From assembly GCF_008710145.1 (NCBI RefSeq), contig NZ_VYKL01000015.1:682001-746000 (forward strand): a stretch of DNA of 64,000 nt, given 5' to 3'. Origin of the DNA: Niallia endozanthoxylica (GTDB taxonomy: Bacteria; Bacillota; Bacilli; Bacillales; Cytobacillaceae). The notes beneath the pieces were generated by a model that was not told the DNA's origin, did not search any database, and saw only the letters and a list, made by a program, of their open reading frames with translations. The translations under genes were made by a program, and so were the position numbers. Shown piece by piece: positions 44,627 through 56,038 of this stretch (the first letter of the stretch is position 1; each line of letters starts with the position of its first letter).

Positions 44627-45148
44627 TTATTTAAAAAGAGAGAGAATCAACAATAGTATTCCAAGGATACCTGACAATGTAAAATGCAGCTGTTTAAATC
44701 TCCAACCGCCAGCCAGCCATAATAAACAATTAAATCCTAACACAATGTATAAACTAATCACATTTTCAGGATATATTGTTAATGCTATTTTCACAGAAGA
44801 AAATAATAAAATCAGGGCTGTCACAATTAATGGAATTTGGAATAAACTCTCTCTTTTCTTGTACATGAACGTTAAATAAATTCCAATTAAAATCAAAATG
44901 ATAGCTATGACCAATTGCAAAATGAGAGATAATTCAGTAAAATAAAATAAAAACAAAATAATAGGGATAAATAGAAGCAAAAACAGTTCTTTTTTTAGCC
45001 ATCTTGATTTTTTCTTATTTTTTTCTTGTATACCTTCTCCTTCTGTATAGATGGCCAATAAGAAATCACAATAATGTTCAGGAAGTAGATGATTTTTCTT
45101 CCAATAGATAATTTCATTGATAATCATTTGTTTTCTATTATCCTGCAT
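44627..45148 (-). CDS. Hypothetical membrane protein downstream of sigA
   Basis: 173 residues: a charged N-terminal region (about 1-48, ending KKKSRWLKKEL) followed by five hydrophobic helices to the C-terminus. No family recognised. Lies after the sigA terminator with its own SD (AAGGATG). Confidence 0.65.
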   Translation of the reverse strand: MQDNRKQMIINEIIYWKKNHLLPEHYCDFLLAIYTEGEGIQEKNKKKSRWLKKELFLLLFIPIILFLFYFTELSLILQLVIAIILILIGIYLTFMYKKRESLFQIPLIVTALILLFSSVKIALTIYPENVISLYIVLGFNCLLWLAGGWRFKQLHFTLSGILGILLLILSLFK

Positions 45149-45190
45149 AAGTTCACATCCTTGTCTGTAGACTGCAATAGCTTTTATTAT

Positions 45191-45232
45191 AAAAAAAAAT
45201 AGTTCACTTCTATTGTAAGAAGTAAACTATTT
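45191..45232 (-). terminator. Terminator of sigA operon
   Basis: AATAGTTCACTTCT and AGAAGTAAACTATT arms with one mismatch, followed by nine T on the minus strand. Confidence 0.85.
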
Positions 45233-45242
45233 TATGGCTAGC

Positions 45243-46367
45243 TTATTCTAAAAAGTCTTTTAACCTTTTGCTTCTACTTGGATGTCTTAGTTTTCTTAAT
45301 GCTTTTGCTTCAATCTGACGAATACGTTCACGTGTAACTCCAAATACCTTTCCTACTTCTTCTAGTGTTCGTGTCCGACCATCATCAAGACCAAACCGAA
45401 GGCGCAATACATTTTCTTCACGATCCGTTAACGTATCTAATACATCTTCCAGTTGCTCTTTTAAAAGTTCATATGCTGCATGTTCTGATGGAGAGGTCGC
45501 CTCATGATCTTCAATAAAATCTCCAAGATGCGAGTCATCTTCTTCTCCAATCGGTGTTTCAAGCGAAACAGGCTCTTGAGCAATCTTTAAAATTTCCCTT
45601 ACTTTTTCCGGTGGCAAATCCATATCTTCACCAATTTCTTCTGGTGTCGGTTCGCGGCCTAAGTCCTGCAGCAGCTGCCTTTGTACACGGACAAGTTTAT
45701 TAATTGTTTCAACCATGTGAACCGGAATCCGAATAGTTCTTGCCTGGTCAGCAATTGCCCTTGTTATTGCTTGACGAATCCACCATGTCGCATACGTACT
45801 AAATTTAAATCCTTTTCGATAATCAAATTTTTCTACAGCCTTAATTAAACCCATATTCCCTTCTTGGATTAGGTCTAAAAACAGCATTCCACGGCCAACG
45901 TATCTTTTTGCTATACTCACAACAAGTCGAAGATTCGCTTCCGCTAACCGACGCTTTGCTTCTTCATCACCTTGTTCAATTCGCAGTGCTAAGTTTACTT
46001 CTTCTTCAGCAGATAAAAGATCTACACGGCCTATTTCCTTTAAATACATACGTACAGGGTCATTTATTTTGACTCCAGGGGGAACACTTAAATCGTTTAA
46101 ATCAAATTCTTCTTCACTCTTAGATAAATCCTTAATATTCGGGTCTTCTTCCTCATTATCTCCAACTAGCTCAACACCATTGTCTCCCAGGAGTTCATAA
46201 AATTCATCCATTTGATGGGAATCTAAATCAAATGTAGCTAATTTTTCTGCAATATCATCATAGGCAAGGACACCTGTCTTTTTTCCTAATAATGTTAACT
46301 GTTCTTTCACCTGTTCTAGGGTCAATTCTGATTCAACCTCTTTTGAACGAGCTGATTTTTCAGCCAT
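45243..46367 (-). CDS. sigA: RNA polymerase primary sigma factor SigA
   Basis: 374 residues. Region 1.1, then region 2 ([37 protein letters not shown] with -10 recognition), region 3, and region 4 HTH ([24 protein letters not shown]). ATG at 46367 follows AAGGAGGGGG; upstream codons belong to the SD. Second gene of the dnaG-sigA operon. Confidence 0.97.
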   Translation of the reverse strand: MAEKSARSKEVESELTLEQVKEQLTLLGKKTGVLAYDDIAEKLATFDLDSHQMDEFYELLGDNGVELVGDNEEEDPNIKDLSKSEEEFDLNDLSVPPGVKINDPVRMYLKEIGRVDLLSAEEEVNLALRIEQGDEEAKRRLAEANLRLVVSIAKRYVGRGMLFLDLIQEGNMGLIKAVEKFDYRKGFKFSTYATWWIRQAITRAIADQARTIRIPVHMVETINKLVRVQRQLLQDLGREPTPEEIGEDMDLPPEKVREILKIAQEPVSLETPIGEEDDSHLGDFIEDHEATSPSEHAAYELLKEQLEDVLDTLTDREENVLRLRFGLDDGRTRTLEEVGKVFGVTRERIRQIEAKALRKLRHPSRSKRLKDFLE

Positions 46368-46401
46368 TTGTCCCCCTCCTTCCAAAAATCAAAGAAACCA
46401 T

Positions 46402-48213
46402 TTATAAAGTTTTACGAATTTGTTGAATTTCTGCTAATAGAACGACAGCCCTGCTGATATCCTTTTGACGGTCCGCCTCTCTCAGTTCAGCCTCTTTTTC
46501 CTTTATCTTTAACAATTTTTGATATTTCAACACCTGTTTGATATAATCATTTAATTCCTGATCTGAAATTTCTTCATTTATCGGCATCATTTCAATGTCA
46601 ACTACGATTCTTCTCAGCTTCTCGTCATTGATATAATCCAGAAATGAATTAAGATCTGGCTGATGATTTTTTTCATAAAAACCATATAAATAGGTTATGA
46701 TTGCCTGGTGTTCATCAATATTAAAATGATTCCCCTTCATTAGTTCTTGTACCTTATAGGTTACATCGATACTTCGCATCATATGTGCTATCAGAAATCT
46801 TTCCGCATTATGGTAAGCAGGTTTAATTCGTTCTGCTTTCCTTAGCATGACAGACGGTGCTTGAATCATCCTATTCTGATGCTGCTGCTCTTTTTGATGG
46901 GTACTTTGGGAATATTGTCTTTCTTGCTCTTTCAACGCATCAAGGGAAAGATTAAATTCTTCTGCCAACTGGCGTATATAAAAATCTTTTTCAACTAGGT
47001 TCTCAAGATGACTGACTTCCTGTAATACTTTTTCTATATAAAGGAGTCTATCTCCTTCATTTTGCAAATTTTTCCCTTTGCGATAATAGAGCATCTTAAA
47101 GCTCATAAAGGTCATGTTTGAATGAATAATATCATTACGGAATTTTTCTGCTCCGTACCTTTTGACATAATCATCAGGATCCATACCATCCGGCATGGTT
47201 GCTACATTCACTTGCAAATTTGCTTCTTGAAGCATGTTTCCTGCCCTGAACGCAGCCTCAATTCCAGCTGAATCTGAATCATAACAAATCGTTACGACTT
47301 GAACATTTTTCTTTAAAGTAGAGACATGTTCTTCTGTTAAAGATGTTCCCATTGTGGCTATACCGTTTAAAACACCAGATCGATCCGCAGCAATGACGTC
47401 TGCGAACCCTTCAAACAAAATGGCTTGCTGCAGCTTTCTCATTGTAGGTCTTGCCAGATGGTAATTGTATAAAGTTTTACTTTTATTAAAAATTGCTGTC
47501 TCGGGACTGTTTAAATATTTGGGCGATTGTGCCCCTAGTGATCTCCCGGAAAAAGCAATCGTTTCACCATGTCTGTCAGCAATTGGAAACATAATTCGAT
47601 CACGAAACCGGTCAAAATAGCTCCCATCCTGCTCTCTTTTAATAATCAGTCCTGCCTTTTCCAACAATGCGGGTTGAAAGTTTTTATTGGTTAAAAATTT
47701 ATAATCAAAATCCCATGAATCTAAAGCATATCCAATTTGAAACCTTTCGATAGATTCCAAATCAAAACCTCGCTCAAGTAAATACTCAAGCGCATGCTGA
47801 CCTTCTTTTGTGTTTACAAGCAAATGATGATAAAATTTACGTAATAAATTATGCGCTTCTATCATTTGCTTACCTTCATCAGAAAGGTAATTAGGTTTAC
47901 TTGATCCAGATAGGTGCATTTCTAGTTCAATATTTGCATTTTGTGCAAGTTTAACTGCTGCTTCCTGAAAAGAAAGACCTTCTATTTGCATTAAAAATGA
48001 AAATACATTTCCTCCTGCACCACATCCAAAGCAATGATACACTTGTTTATCGACTGAAACAGAAAATGATGGGGAATTTTCATTATGAAAAGGACAGAGA
48101 CCTATATAATTTCGACCTTGCTTTTTTAACTGTACAAACTCGCTGATGACATCCACAATATCTGATGCCTGCCTAATTTGATTAAGCTTTTCTTCGGCAA
48201 TTCGATCTGACAT
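46402..48213 (-). CDS. dnaG: DNA primase
   Basis: 603 residues. N-terminal zinc site C40, H43, C61, C64 (CPFHNENSPSF ... HCFGCGAGG), TOPRIM domain with EGFADVIA, and DSDSAG (about residue 310), then the DnaB-binding helical C-terminal domain. Synthesises primers on lagging strand. SD GGAGGTG. Confidence 0.96.
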   Translation of the reverse strand: MSDRIAEEKLNQIRQASDIVDVISEFVQLKKQGRNYIGLCPFHNENSPSFSVSVDKQVYHCFGCGAGGNVFSFLMQIEGLSFQEAAVKLAQNANIELEMHLSGSSKPNYLSDEGKQMIEAHNLLRKFYHHLLVNTKEGQHALEYLLERGFDLESIERFQIGYALDSWDFDYKFLTNKNFQPALLEKAGLIIKREQDGSYFDRFRDRIMFPIADRHGETIAFSGRSLGAQSPKYLNSPETAIFNKSKTLYNYHLARPTMRKLQQAILFEGFADVIAADRSGVLNGIATMGTSLTEEHVSTLKKNVQVVTICYDSDSAGIEAAFRAGNMLQEANLQVNVATMPDGMDPDDYVKRYGAEKFRNDIIHSNMTFMSFKMLYYRKGKNLQNEGDRLLYIEKVLQEVSHLENLVEKDFYIRQLAEEFNLSLDALKEQERQYSQSTHQKEQQHQNRMIQAPSVMLRKAERIKPAYHNAERFLIAHMMRSIDVTYKVQELMKGNHFNIDEHQAIITYLYGFYEKNHQPDLNSFLDYINDEKLRRIVVDIEMMPINEEISDQELNDYIKQVLKYQKLLKIKEKEAELREADRQKDISRAVVLLAEIQQIRKTL

Positions 48214-48399
48214 GTGAACACCTCCATTTACTTTATGAGGTATTCGTCAAAAATTATCAAATTCCTGCAATTTCAGACAAAATCTTCGATAATTCTTTAA
48301 TAAAATTAATGCGAATCCTCATTTCGGACCTTTTCCATGAATATCCCTTCTTTGAGCTATAAATAACTCATATCCATTTCTATCCACTTTTTCGACAAT

Positions 48400-48421
48400 T
48401 TCTTGTTTAACAGAACAAGAA
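48400..48421. promoter_or_regulatory. Small hairpin in the dnaG leader region
   Basis: TTCTTGTT-TAACAG-AACAAGAA, 8-bp stem, in the 541-bp gap between dnaG and yqfL. The gap has no ORF of note; B. subtilis carries yqxD here. It may shape the long dnaG-sigA leader. Confidence 0.4.
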
Positions 48422-48625
48422 TCAACACCAATAAAAATGAATGATTTACCTAATGTACTAATTATTCTACATTACTCCTCATATTCCTTCTTTCAGGGAA
48501 TAACTTTTCTAGCGACAACTTGTCGAATTTTTTAAGGCTGCAGACTTGACTTCTCACCCTAAATAGTTTATTCCTTGAAGCGAAAGTCTAAACCTAAATT
48601 TGATACATTTTTATCACAATTTTTT

Positions 48626-48654
48626 ATTATAGTATAAAAGCTTGAAAATTGCAT
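48626..48654 (-). promoter_or_regulatory. Putative promoter of the dnaG-sigA operon
   Basis: TATAAT at 48626-48631 with a 17-bp spacer to ATGCAA at 48649-48654 on the minus strand. Good -10, weak -35; it would give a leader of about 400 nt. Confidence 0.5.
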
Positions 48655-48734
48655 TAGTTTTTTATAAAAAACTTAATAATTACACATATTTTCCACTAAT
48701 TTTATATATTTCAAAATGCTAAACAATAAAAAAA

Positions 48735-48757
48735 TAGCACATAAGGAATATGTGCTA
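48735..48757 (-). terminator. Terminator of yqfL
   Basis: TAGCACATA-AGGAA-TATGTGCTA hairpin at the yqfL stop codon followed by T7 on the minus strand. Confidence 0.8.
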
Positions 48758-49573
48758 CTCAGAACGATTATTTTTTTGGTACATATTATGAATAATATTG
48801 GCAGTTTCTTCTACTGCTTTATTTGTTACATCAATAACAGGACACCCAAGTCGATCTACCAGCTTTTCAAAATAATGTAACTCGTCCATAATTCTATCTA
48901 TTTTTGCATATGTTGCATTGTCATTTAATCCTAAAGACCGCAATCGTTCTCTGCGAATTCCATTTAACTTGTCTGGACTAATTTTTAATCCAAAACATTT
49001 TGTTGGGGAGATTTTAAATAACTCATCTGGAGGATCCACTTCTGGAACAATTGGAACATTAGCTACCTTTAATCTTCTATGAGCTAAATATTGTGATAAA
49101 GGCGTCTTAGATGTCCTAGAAACACCGACAAGAACTAAATCCGCTTTCATAATCCCTCTTGGATCCCGGCCATCATCATATTTGACTGCAAACTCTATGG
49201 CTTCCACCTTTTTAAAATACTCCTCGTCCAACTTATGAATAAGACCAGGCTCATATAAAGGTGTTTTTCCAGTCAGTAATTGAATCTGCTCAATTAGAGG
49301 ACCCAAAATATCATAGGCTACAATTCCTGCCTTTACAGCCGCCTCCCGCATATATTTGCGAATTTCCGGTCTGACAAGTGTAAAGACAATCATCCCATTT
49401 TCATATTTCGTTAAAGAGATAACTTCCTCAATATTTGATTCATCTTCCACGAACGGAAAACGTTTAATCATTATATCACTGCCATTAAATTGACTAAGTG
49501 CAGCTTTTGTGACGAGTTCAGCCGTTTCTCCCACTGAGTCGGAAACCACATAGATGACCGGCATTTTGCTCAT
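48755..49573 (-). CDS. yqfL: Pyruvate, phosphate dikinase regulatory protein (PPSR/DUF299)
   Basis: 272 residues; N-terminal [15 protein letters not shown] and P-loop-like [15 protein letters not shown] typical of the ADP-dependent kinase/phosphorylase that controls PPDK or PEP synthase. ATG at 49573 (MSKMPVIY) fits the usual N-terminus; the frame runs to 49600. Pairs with ccpN upstream, as in B. subtilis, linking gluconeogenic control. Confidence 0.92.
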   Translation of the reverse strand: MSKMPVIYVVSDSVGETAELVTKAALSQFNGSDIMIKRFPFVEDESNIEEVISLTKYENGMIVFTLVRPEIRKYMREAAVKAGIVAYDILGPLIEQIQLLTGKTPLYEPGLIHKLDEEYFKKVEAIEFAVKYDDGRDPRGIMKADLVLVGVSRTSKTPLSQYLAHRRLKVANVPIVPEVDPPDELFKISPTKCFGLKISPDKLNGIRRERLRSLGLNDNATYAKIDRIMDELHYFEKLVDRLGCPVIDVTNKAVEETANIIHNMYQKNNRSE

Positions 49574-49615
49574 CCATTTCTCATCCCCTCTATATAGCAA
49601 TAGGTATAGTATTGC

Positions 49616-50251
49616 CTACCTATCCTCAGCTAAAGCAACCAATGCTTTGGCAATATTTGTTTTCGTTACTCTGCCAACAACTTCAAACCCATTGTCCGTC
49701 TCTTTTACAACAGGCATGGCATCAATTTGTTTTTCAATTAACTTCTTTGCTACATCAATTAATAAATCATCACGGATACACATAGTAATGTTAGGCATTC
49801 TTGTCATGATGATATTAACCGGCAGACTTGATAATTCCTGTTTGCCAATACTGGCTCTTAACAAATCTTTTCTCGACAATACCCCAACTAACAGTGACTC
49901 TTGATCCACTACAAACAATGTACCAACATCCTCTAGAAACATCGTAACAATAGCATCATATACAGAAACATTCTCATTGATAACGACTGGAATCGATTGA
50001 TAATCCTTTACATACAACTTGTTTAAATTCTCTGTAAGAAGCTGTACTCCTGTTTTTCCAGTATAAAAATAACCGACACGGGGTCTTGCATCTAAATAAC
50101 CTGCCATCGTCAATATAGCAAGATCTGGTCTTAACGTTGCTCTCGTTAGATTTAATTGATCTGCAATATTTTCCCCAGTAATTGGACCATTTTCTTTAAC
50201 TATTTCTAATATTTGTTCTTGACGTTTATTGAGTTCTATTGTTAACACCAC
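49616..50251 (-). CDS. ccpN: Catabolite repressor CcpN
   Basis: 211 residues: winged HTH (about 8-70, NLTRATLRPDLAILTMAGYLDARPRVGYFY) and two CBS domains (about 80-210) for nucleotide sensing. Represses gluconeogenic genes such as gapB and pckA in B. subtilis. Tandem GTG codons at 50251/50248 sit beside AGGTGG; the precise start is uncertain. Confidence 0.92.
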   Translation of the reverse strand: MVLTIELNKRQEQILEIVKENGPITGENIADQLNLTRATLRPDLAILTMAGYLDARPRVGYFYTGKTGVQLLTENLNKLYVKDYQSIPVVINENVSVYDAIVTMFLEDVGTLFVVDQESLLVGVLSRKDLLRASIGKQELSSLPVNIIMTRMPNITMCIRDDLLIDVAKKLIEKQIDAMPVVKETDNGFEVVGRVTKTNIAKALVALAEDR

Positions 50252-50380
50252 CTATCATAAACAATTAATTCACGAATAATGTTATACTATTACATAATTA
50301 TTATATACTATTTTCAACAAATGAAAAGTCATCTATCCTCTTTACGATAAATGTTATACTAATTAATATATGTAAAATGA

Positions 50381-50411
50381 CAAAAGAGCCTGTTTCAAAT
50401 AGGCTCTTTTG
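50381..50411 (-). terminator. Terminator of glyS
   Basis: AAAAGAGCCT and AGGCTCTTTT arms, 10-nt loop, T-rich tail on the minus strand. Confidence 0.85.
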
Positions 50412-50449
50412 TTTAATTCCTTCAACCTGTCTACAAAAAAGGAAATATA

Positions 50450-52519
50450 TTACTTCACAATAATTTCATTCACATTTGCAAACTTTTTAATAAGTATTGA
50501 AAGTTTCGCCATTTGGCTGAGTCGATTTTGTTTTACTGCTGCATCGTCTGCCATAATCATCGTATGGTCAAAGTATTGATTGATCTCAGGTTTTAATGAA
50601 ACAAGTAAATCAAAGTATTCAGACTCTGTAATATTTCTATCTAATTTCGCCTTTACAGCCTGGTATTTCTCAAAAAGTTTATGTTCATCATTATTTTCAA
50701 AAAGGGATTCTTGAATTTCACTAATTTCCTCAGCCTTTGAAGCAATATTCAATACCCGGCTTAATGCTTCCATGTTTTCTTTAAACTCAGCTTCTGTTCT
50801 CTTTTCCTCAAGTACTAAAGCTCTCGTAATTAGCGAGCTGACCACGCCAATATCGTTTCCTAATACTGCATCAATTAAATCATAGCGGATGCCCTTTTCC
50901 TGTAGTAAATGCTTTAAGCGAAGTTTAAAGAAAGAGAGTAATTCTTGTTTAGTGCTTTCAAGTCCCTCTTTTAATACCCCGTCACTTTCAAGTAATGATA
51001 ATGATTGAGATAGAATATCTTCAAGTTCAATCTGCCAATTTTTATGAAGAAGAATTTGAACAACACCAGTTGCCTGTCTTCTCAATGCATATGGATCTTG
51101 TGACCCGCTTGGAATTAAGCCAATTGCAAAAAAGGATGAAATCGTGTCCACTTTTTCGGCAATAGATAAAATGGCTCCGACCTCTGTAGAAGGTACACTA
51201 TCTTCAGCGTTACGAGGCATATAATGTTCATTAATCGCAATAGAGACCGCTTCAGCTTCCCCTTTTTGACGAGCATATTTTTCACCCATAAAACCTTGTA
51301 ATTCAGGGAATTCATATACCATGTTGGTTACTAAATCGAATTTGCAAATTTCAGCTGCACGATTAGCATTTTCTTTTTGTTCTGCTGAAAAATCAAGCTT
51401 GCCACTAAGAATATTCGTTAAACGCTGCACACGTGCAGTCTTTTCAGATAGTGTACCAATCTCTTCATGGTACACAATTGACTTTAATTTATTTAACGCA
51501 TGATCAATTTCCATTTTTTGATCTTCTCGATAAAAGAATGCTGCATCAGAGAGCCTTGCACGAAGCACTTTTTCATTTCCTCTTGCTACATTTTCCAAAA
51601 AGTCTGCTCCACCATTACGAACTGTTACAAAATGTGGCAACAATTCTCCTGTTTTTGACTTTACCGGAAAATAACGTTGATGCTCCTTCATTGACGTAAT
51701 TAATACTTCTTGAGGCAGCTCTAAAAACTCCTCTTCGAAGTTTCCATACAATGCTGTTGGAAACTCTACAAGATTATTTACTTCTTCGAGCAAATCCTGG
51801 TCGACAGGGATTTCCCAGCCTTTTTCTTCCTCCAGCTTTTGCAGCTGTTCAAGGATTGTTTGTTTCCGTTTTAGCGGGTCCACAATTACATATTGCTCAG
51901 CCATTACCTTTTCATAATCCGCAGGCTCCACGAATTCAATCTCACCGCCAAGAAAGCGGTGACCCTTACTGTGTCGGCTCGTTTCCACATTTGTTATCAC
52001 AAATGGAATAACCTCTTGACCAAAAAGAGCTGCAATCCATTTAATTGGTCTAATATATCGAAGGTCATTATCTGCCCAACGCATATTTTTAGGGAAGGTC
52101 AAACTCATAATGATTTCCTTTAATTCCGGCAGCAAAGTAAAAGTCTCCTGCCCTTTAACAAACTTTTTGACATGCGCATATTCGACTCCATTTATTTCTT
52201 TGAAATAAATATCCTCAACCGCCATACCTTGTCCGCGGCTGAATCCGATGGCAGCTTTCGTCCATTCGCCCGCTTCATTTTGGGCATTTTTTTTCGCTGG
52301 GCCCTTTGCTTCCTCATGGATATCAGCCTGCGCCTCAGCAACACCTTTAACAAGAATACTCAAACGGCGCGGTGTTGAGTATGCTTGCAATTCTCCATAT
52401 TGAATTTGCTTTGCTTCTAGCCATGTTTTCACCTTATCAGCCAGCTGATTCATTGAATTCGTTACAAAACGAGCCGGCAGTTCTTCTAAACCAATTTCAA
52501 GCAAAATATCTTTAGCCAC
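50450..52519 (-). CDS. glyS: Glycine-tRNA ligase beta subunit
   Basis: 689 residues, usual bacterial GlyS length. N-terminal [15 protein letters not shown]3/B4-like domain, HD-type domain and C-terminal anticodon-binding helical region. Works as alpha2beta2 with GlyQ. Overlaps glyQ by 8 nt. Confidence 0.96.
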   Translation of the reverse strand: MAKDILLEIGLEELPARFVTNSMNQLADKVKTWLEAKQIQYGELQAYSTPRRLSILVKGVAEAQADIHEEAKGPAKKNAQNEAGEWTKAAIGFSRGQGMAVEDIYFKEINGVEYAHVKKFVKGQETFTLLPELKEIIMSLTFPKNMRWADNDLRYIRPIKWIAALFGQEVIPFVITNVETSRHSKGHRFLGGEIEFVEPADYEKVMAEQYVIVDPLKRKQTILEQLQKLEEEKGWEIPVDQDLLEEVNNLVEFPTALYGNFEEEFLELPQEVLITSMKEHQRYFPVKSKTGELLPHFVTVRNGGADFLENVARGNEKVLRARLSDAAFFYREDQKMEIDHALNKLKSIVYHEEIGTLSEKTARVQRLTNILSGKLDFSAEQKENANRAAEICKFDLVTNMVYEFPELQGFMGEKYARQKGEAEAVSIAINEHYMPRNAEDSVPSTEVGAILSIAEKVDTISSFFAIGLIPSGSQDPYALRRQATGVVQILLHKNWQIELEDILSQSLSLLESDGVLKEGLESTKQELLSFFKLRLKHLLQEKGIRYDLIDAVLGNDIGVVSSLITRALVLEEKRTEAEFKENMEALSRVLNIASKAEEISEIQESLFENNDEHKLFEKYQAVKAKLDRNITESEYFDLLVSLKPEINQYFDHTMIMADDAAVKQNRLSQMAKLSILIKKFANVNEIIVK

Positions 52520-53402
52520 GACTCTTTTCCTCCTTTGCCTTTAAGATTGGAAAACCAAGCTTTTCGCGTTCTTCGTAAAAGGTTTTGGCAATTTTACGGG
52601 CTAGGTTGCGGCAACGTGCCAAATAACCGGTTCTTTCTGTAACAGAAATAGCGCCTCTTGCATCAAGTAAATTAAACGTGTGGGAGCATTTTAGTACATA
52701 ATCATACGCTGGATGTACAAGGCCTTCTTCCATTTGTCTATGAGCTTCTTTTTCATAAATATTAAATAAATTAAATAACATTTCTTGGTCAGATGTTTCA
52801 AACGTATATTTTGAATGCTCATACTCGGGCTGACCAAATATATCACGAACCGTAAATCCATCAGTCCATTCAAGGTCAAATACATTTTCCTTGTCTTGTA
52901 TGTAAGATGCAAGACGTTCGATGCCATACGTGATTTCAACAGACACAGGCTTGCATTCCAGGCCTCCTACCTGCTGGAAATAAGTAAATTGCGTGATTTC
53001 CATTCCGTCAAGCCAAACTTCCCAGCCCAATCCGGCACATCCAAGTGATGGGTTTTCCCAGTTATCCTCTACAAAACGAATATCATGCTTTAAAGGATCA
53101 ATGCCAAGCGCCTTTAAGGAATCTAAATAGAGCTCTTGAATATTGTCGGGTGAAGGCTTCATAATCACTTGATATTGATGATGCTGGTAAAGACGATTTG
53201 GATTTTCTCCATATCGTCCATCAGCCGGACGACGTGATGGTTCCACATATGCCACATTCCATGGTTCAGGGCCAATTGCGCGCAGGAATGTATAAGGACT
53301 CATTGTTCCTGCCCCTTTTTCTGTGTCATATGCCTGCATCAAAATACATCCTTGTTCAGACCAATGCTTTTGCAACGTTAATATCATGTTTTGAATATTC
53401 AT
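52512..53402 (-). CDS. glyQ: Glycine-tRNA ligase alpha subunit
   Basis: 296 residues, class II catalytic subunit: [29 protein letters not shown] N-terminus with motif 2 ([20 protein letters not shown]) and motif 3 [11 protein letters not shown] at 53402 after GGAGG. Controlled by the upstream T-box. Confidence 0.97.
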   Translation of the reverse strand: MNIQNMILTLQKHWSEQGCILMQAYDTEKGAGTMSPYTFLRAIGPEPWNVAYVEPSRRPADGRYGENPNRLYQHHQYQVIMKPSPDNIQELYLDSLKALGIDPLKHDIRFVEDNWENPSLGCAGLGWEVWLDGMEITQFTYFQQVGGLECKPVSVEITYGIERLASYIQDKENVFDLEWTDGFTVRDIFGQPEYEHSKYTFETSDQEMLFNLFNIYEKEAHRQMEEGLVHPAYDYVLKCSHTFNLLDARGAISVTERTGYLARCRNLARKIAKTFYEEREKLGFPILKAKEEKSRG

Positions 53403-53460
53403 TGGACACCTCCAAAAAATTTTGATTTATTATCAACAAGAACAGGTTAGAGCCAGTCAA

Positions 53461-53690
53461 CACAAAAAACTCTCGTCCCTATGCTGATAAATAGCATAGG
53501 GACGAGAGTTTTACCCGCGGTTCCACCCTATTTGCTCATCTTATGATAAGCCACTTTTATTTGCGTCAAAAGACACATCATGTTGCTCAGGAATGCCCTT
53601 CCTTAACGTTCTATATTCGGCTTGCACTGTCCCGAATTCGCTTAAATAGAGGAGAGTTAAGTACTCCTTTCCTTCACTGCAACTATTTTA
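53461..53690 (-). ncRNA. Glycine T-box riboswitch
   Basis: The T-box GGGTGGAACCGCGGGT (minus strand, 53513-53528) abuts a strong terminator with arms at 53468-53485 and 53493-53510 (18 bp, 7-nt loop) and T run; the antiterminator uses the T-box. Stem I lies upstream, with a GGCA likely specifying glycine at 53594-53597. Uncharged tRNA-Gly binding permits glyQS expression. Confidence 0.92.
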
Positions 53691-53727
53691 TGATGATTTT
53701 CTAAATTGAATCATAGCGGAAACAAAA

Positions 53728-54480
53728 TCAGTTGTCAACTTTCAAACGGTCAAGCTGGTCAAGAAATTTTTTGGATTTAAGGTACAAGCCGGAATATTCT
53801 TCATAATAACTGTCAATTACCATTTTTAATTCTTTTTTTGTTTCCGGCTTAACAGAGATATTTCCCAACCGGTTAATATCTAAATAATAAAAGGTTAAGA
53901 GAAGTTTCACTGTTGTTGCTGCAATTTTGAAATGGTAAGGATCCTTTTCCAGACAACGATGACAAAGGATTCCCCCTTCCCTTATAGAAAAGGAAAAATT
54001 ACCTTCCTTACTGCCGCAAATCACACAGTGATTTAATATTGGATATAATCCTATGGTGTTCAACATTTTCATTTCATAGATATTCTTAATAATATCTGAA
54101 TCATAGCCTTCATTAATAAAGTTCAGGACTTGGTACAAAAGCTCAAATAAAAATGGATTTGTCTTCTTTTCCTCCGTACATTTATCCGTTAACTCAACTA
54201 TAAAACTAGCATATGCAGTAAGAAAAATATCTTCTTTAATCGAACGTAATGAAGTAATTATTTCACCCTGCTGAAGACTTCCTAGACCACGGCCTTGCTG
54301 CACCAAAAAATATCCATATGTAAAAGGCTGGGTGATGGCAGCCAGCCTGCTTTTGGGTTTCTTGGCTCCATTTGCCATCACACCAAATTTTCCCCATTCA
54401 CGTGTATAGAGAGTTACAATTTTATTTGTTTCACCATAATCAGTTGTTCGAAGAACAATCCCTTCACATTTTTGCAGCAT
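53728..54480 (-). CDS. recO: DNA repair protein RecO
   Basis: 250 residues: N-terminal OB fold ([22 protein letters not shown]), helical middle, and a zinc site C-x2-C ... C-x2-C (HCVICGS ... LCHRCLE). Loads RecA at gaps with RecR. Downstream of yqzL and era. Confidence 0.94.
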   Translation of the reverse strand: MLQKCEGIVLRTTDYGETNKIVTLYTREWGKFGVMANGAKKPKSRLAAITQPFTYGYFLVQQGRGLGSLQQGEIITSLRSIKEDIFLTAYASFIVELTDKCTEEKKTNPFLFELLYQVLNFINEGYDSDIIKNIYEMKMLNTIGLYPILNHCVICGSKEGNFSFSIREGGILCHRCLEKDPYHFKIAATTVKLLLTFYYLDINRLGNISVKPETKKELKMVIDSYYEEYSGLYLKSKKFLDQLDRLKVDN

Positions 54481-54508
54481 CCGTACACCATCCCAATAAG
54501 GAACAAAC

Positions 54509-54652
54509 CTACATAATTGGAAAATCTAATTCAACTAGCTCTTCGTCCTGACTTCCGGGTATTTCTTGATTCTCCTTTTCTAACTCTTTAAAAAGAAGAT
54601 ATGTGTCAATATTACCTGTTTGCGAAAAAACTTTCCAAGTAAAATCTAACAT
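54509..54652 (-). CDS. yqzL: YqzL small protein
   Basis: 47 residues, [16 protein letters not shown] at the N-terminus and an acidic C-terminus. SD AAAGGTGG before the ATG. It lies between era and recO, the fixed position of yqzL in bacilli. Function unknown. Confidence 0.88.
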   Translation of the reverse strand: MLDFTWKVFSQTGNIDTYLLFKELEKENQEIPGSQDEELVELDFPIM

Positions 54653-54847
54653 TGAAATCCCACCTTTCAATTGTTGGACTAGCTATTCTTTTTTATTCCA
54701 ATCCTTATATTATATAATTGCCTGTCTGCCCTAAAATCATAAGACGAAAATTTTGTAAATCAATAGGATGAATATTCCAAGGGAGCAGGTAATCATTTAG
54801 GCAGGCTCATTTATCCTTTAACTTAAAAGACTTTTTTATGAATGAAT

Positions 54848-55768
54848 TTAATACTCATCTTCTCTAAATCCATAATCACGAAGCTGTGAAGCTTTATTTC
54901 GCCAGTCCTTTTGAACTTTTACCCATAATTCTAAAAACACTTTTGTGCCTAGTAAATTTTCAATATCGACTCTTGCTCGTTTTCCAATTTCTTTCAACAT
55001 TTTCCCTTGCTTTCCAATAACAATTCCCTTTTGCGAATCTCGTTCGACGATAATTGTAGCCATAACATGAACAAGATCCTGATTCTGTTTTCGCTCCATT
55101 TTTTCAATCACAACAGCCAAAGAATGAGGAATCTCTTCTCTAGTGAGATGCAAAGCTTTTTCTCTTATAAGCTCAGCTACAATAAACCTTTCAGGATGGT
55201 CTGTAACTTGGTCAGCCGGATAATACATCGGACCTTCAGGAAGATAGGTCTTTACCTGTTCTAATAATGTTTCAACATTATTTCCTTCAAGAGCTGAAAT
55301 CGGAATAATTTCAGCAAATGGATATTTTTCTTTATATGTTTCAATCACTGTTAACAACTTATCAGGATGAATGCGATCAATTTTATTAATAATCAAAAAT
55401 ATTGGAGTTTTTACGGATTGAAATTTTTCTATAATAAATTCCTCGCCGCGTCCAAATCCTTCTTCTGCATTTACCATAAAAAGTATGAGATCTACTTCCT
55501 TGAGCGTGTTTTGAGCCACCTTCATCATAAAATCGCCTAATTTATGCTTTGGCTTATGAATTCCGGGTGTATCAATAAAAATGTATTGAGTATCACTTGT
55601 TGTCAAAACACCTTGGACTTTATTTCTTGTTGTCTGAGGTTTATCGCTCATAATAGCAATTTTTTGACCAATAACCCGATTAATAAAAGTGGATTTTCCT
55701 ACATTTGGTCTTCCAATGATAGATATAAATCCTGATTTAAATACTGGTTGTTTTATTTCTTTATTCAT
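54848..55768 (-). CDS. era: GTPase Era
   Basis: 306 residues: G1 [10 protein letters not shown]3 DTPG, G4 NKID, G5 region ISALEG, and a C-terminal KH domain ([19 protein letters not shown]). Binds 16S rRNA 3' end in 30S assembly. SD GGAGGAC lies inside the cdd remnant. Confidence 0.96.
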   Translation of the reverse strand: MNKEIKQPVFKSGFISIIGRPNVGKSTFINRVIGQKIAIMSDKPQTTRNKVQGVLTTSDTQYIFIDTPGIHKPKHKLGDFMMKVAQNTLKEVDLILFMVNAEEGFGRGEEFIIEKFQSVKTPIFLIINKIDRIHPDKLLTVIETYKEKYPFAEIIPISALEGNNVETLLEQVKTYLPEGPMYYPADQVTDHPERFIVAELIREKALHLTREEIPHSLAVVIEKMERKQNQDLVHVMATIIVERDSQKGIVIGKQGKMLKEIGKRARVDIENLLGTKVFLELWVKVQKDWRNKASQLRDYGFREDEY

Positions 55769-55847
55769 GTAAGTCCTCCGAAGAAATTGCTCCTGTCAGC
55801 AGTTCCGCAACAGTTAATCGTTCTTTCATTAAATCTTCAATCTTCAC
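55761..55847 (-). pseudogene. cdd: 3' remnant of cytidine deaminase gene cdd
   Basis: In frame with an upstream TAG, 28 codons encode [19 protein letters not shown] followed by AISSEDLHE and TAA. This closely follows the C-terminus of bacillar cytidine deaminase (KEMTVEELLPGAFSSEDLH). The catalytic HAE and PCxxC parts are absent. It sits exactly where cdd lies in B. subtilis (between dgkA and era), its stop overlaps the era start by 8 nt, and it contains the era SD. Confidence 0.75.
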
Positions 55848-55998
55848 CTAGATCAACCTTTCTTTTGAAGACCGCTGCTTCATTTTATTTTACCCTATTT
55901 GATTTAAAATTTCATTGCTTATCAGGAATTTGCAGTTTCATTTTTTGAATTTTCTAAAATTATAACAATAACCTTGTTTCACTTTTATACATAAAAAA

Positions 55999-56038
55999 AC
56001 ACGGACATGTATCAACAATTAGTTTGATGGCCCGTGTT
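55999..56038 (-). terminator. Terminator-like hairpin after dgkA
   Basis: AACACGG ... CCGTGTT arms with a partly paired inner part, T7 on the minus strand. It would separate dgkA from era, consistent with loss of the intervening cdd gene. Confidence 0.7.
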
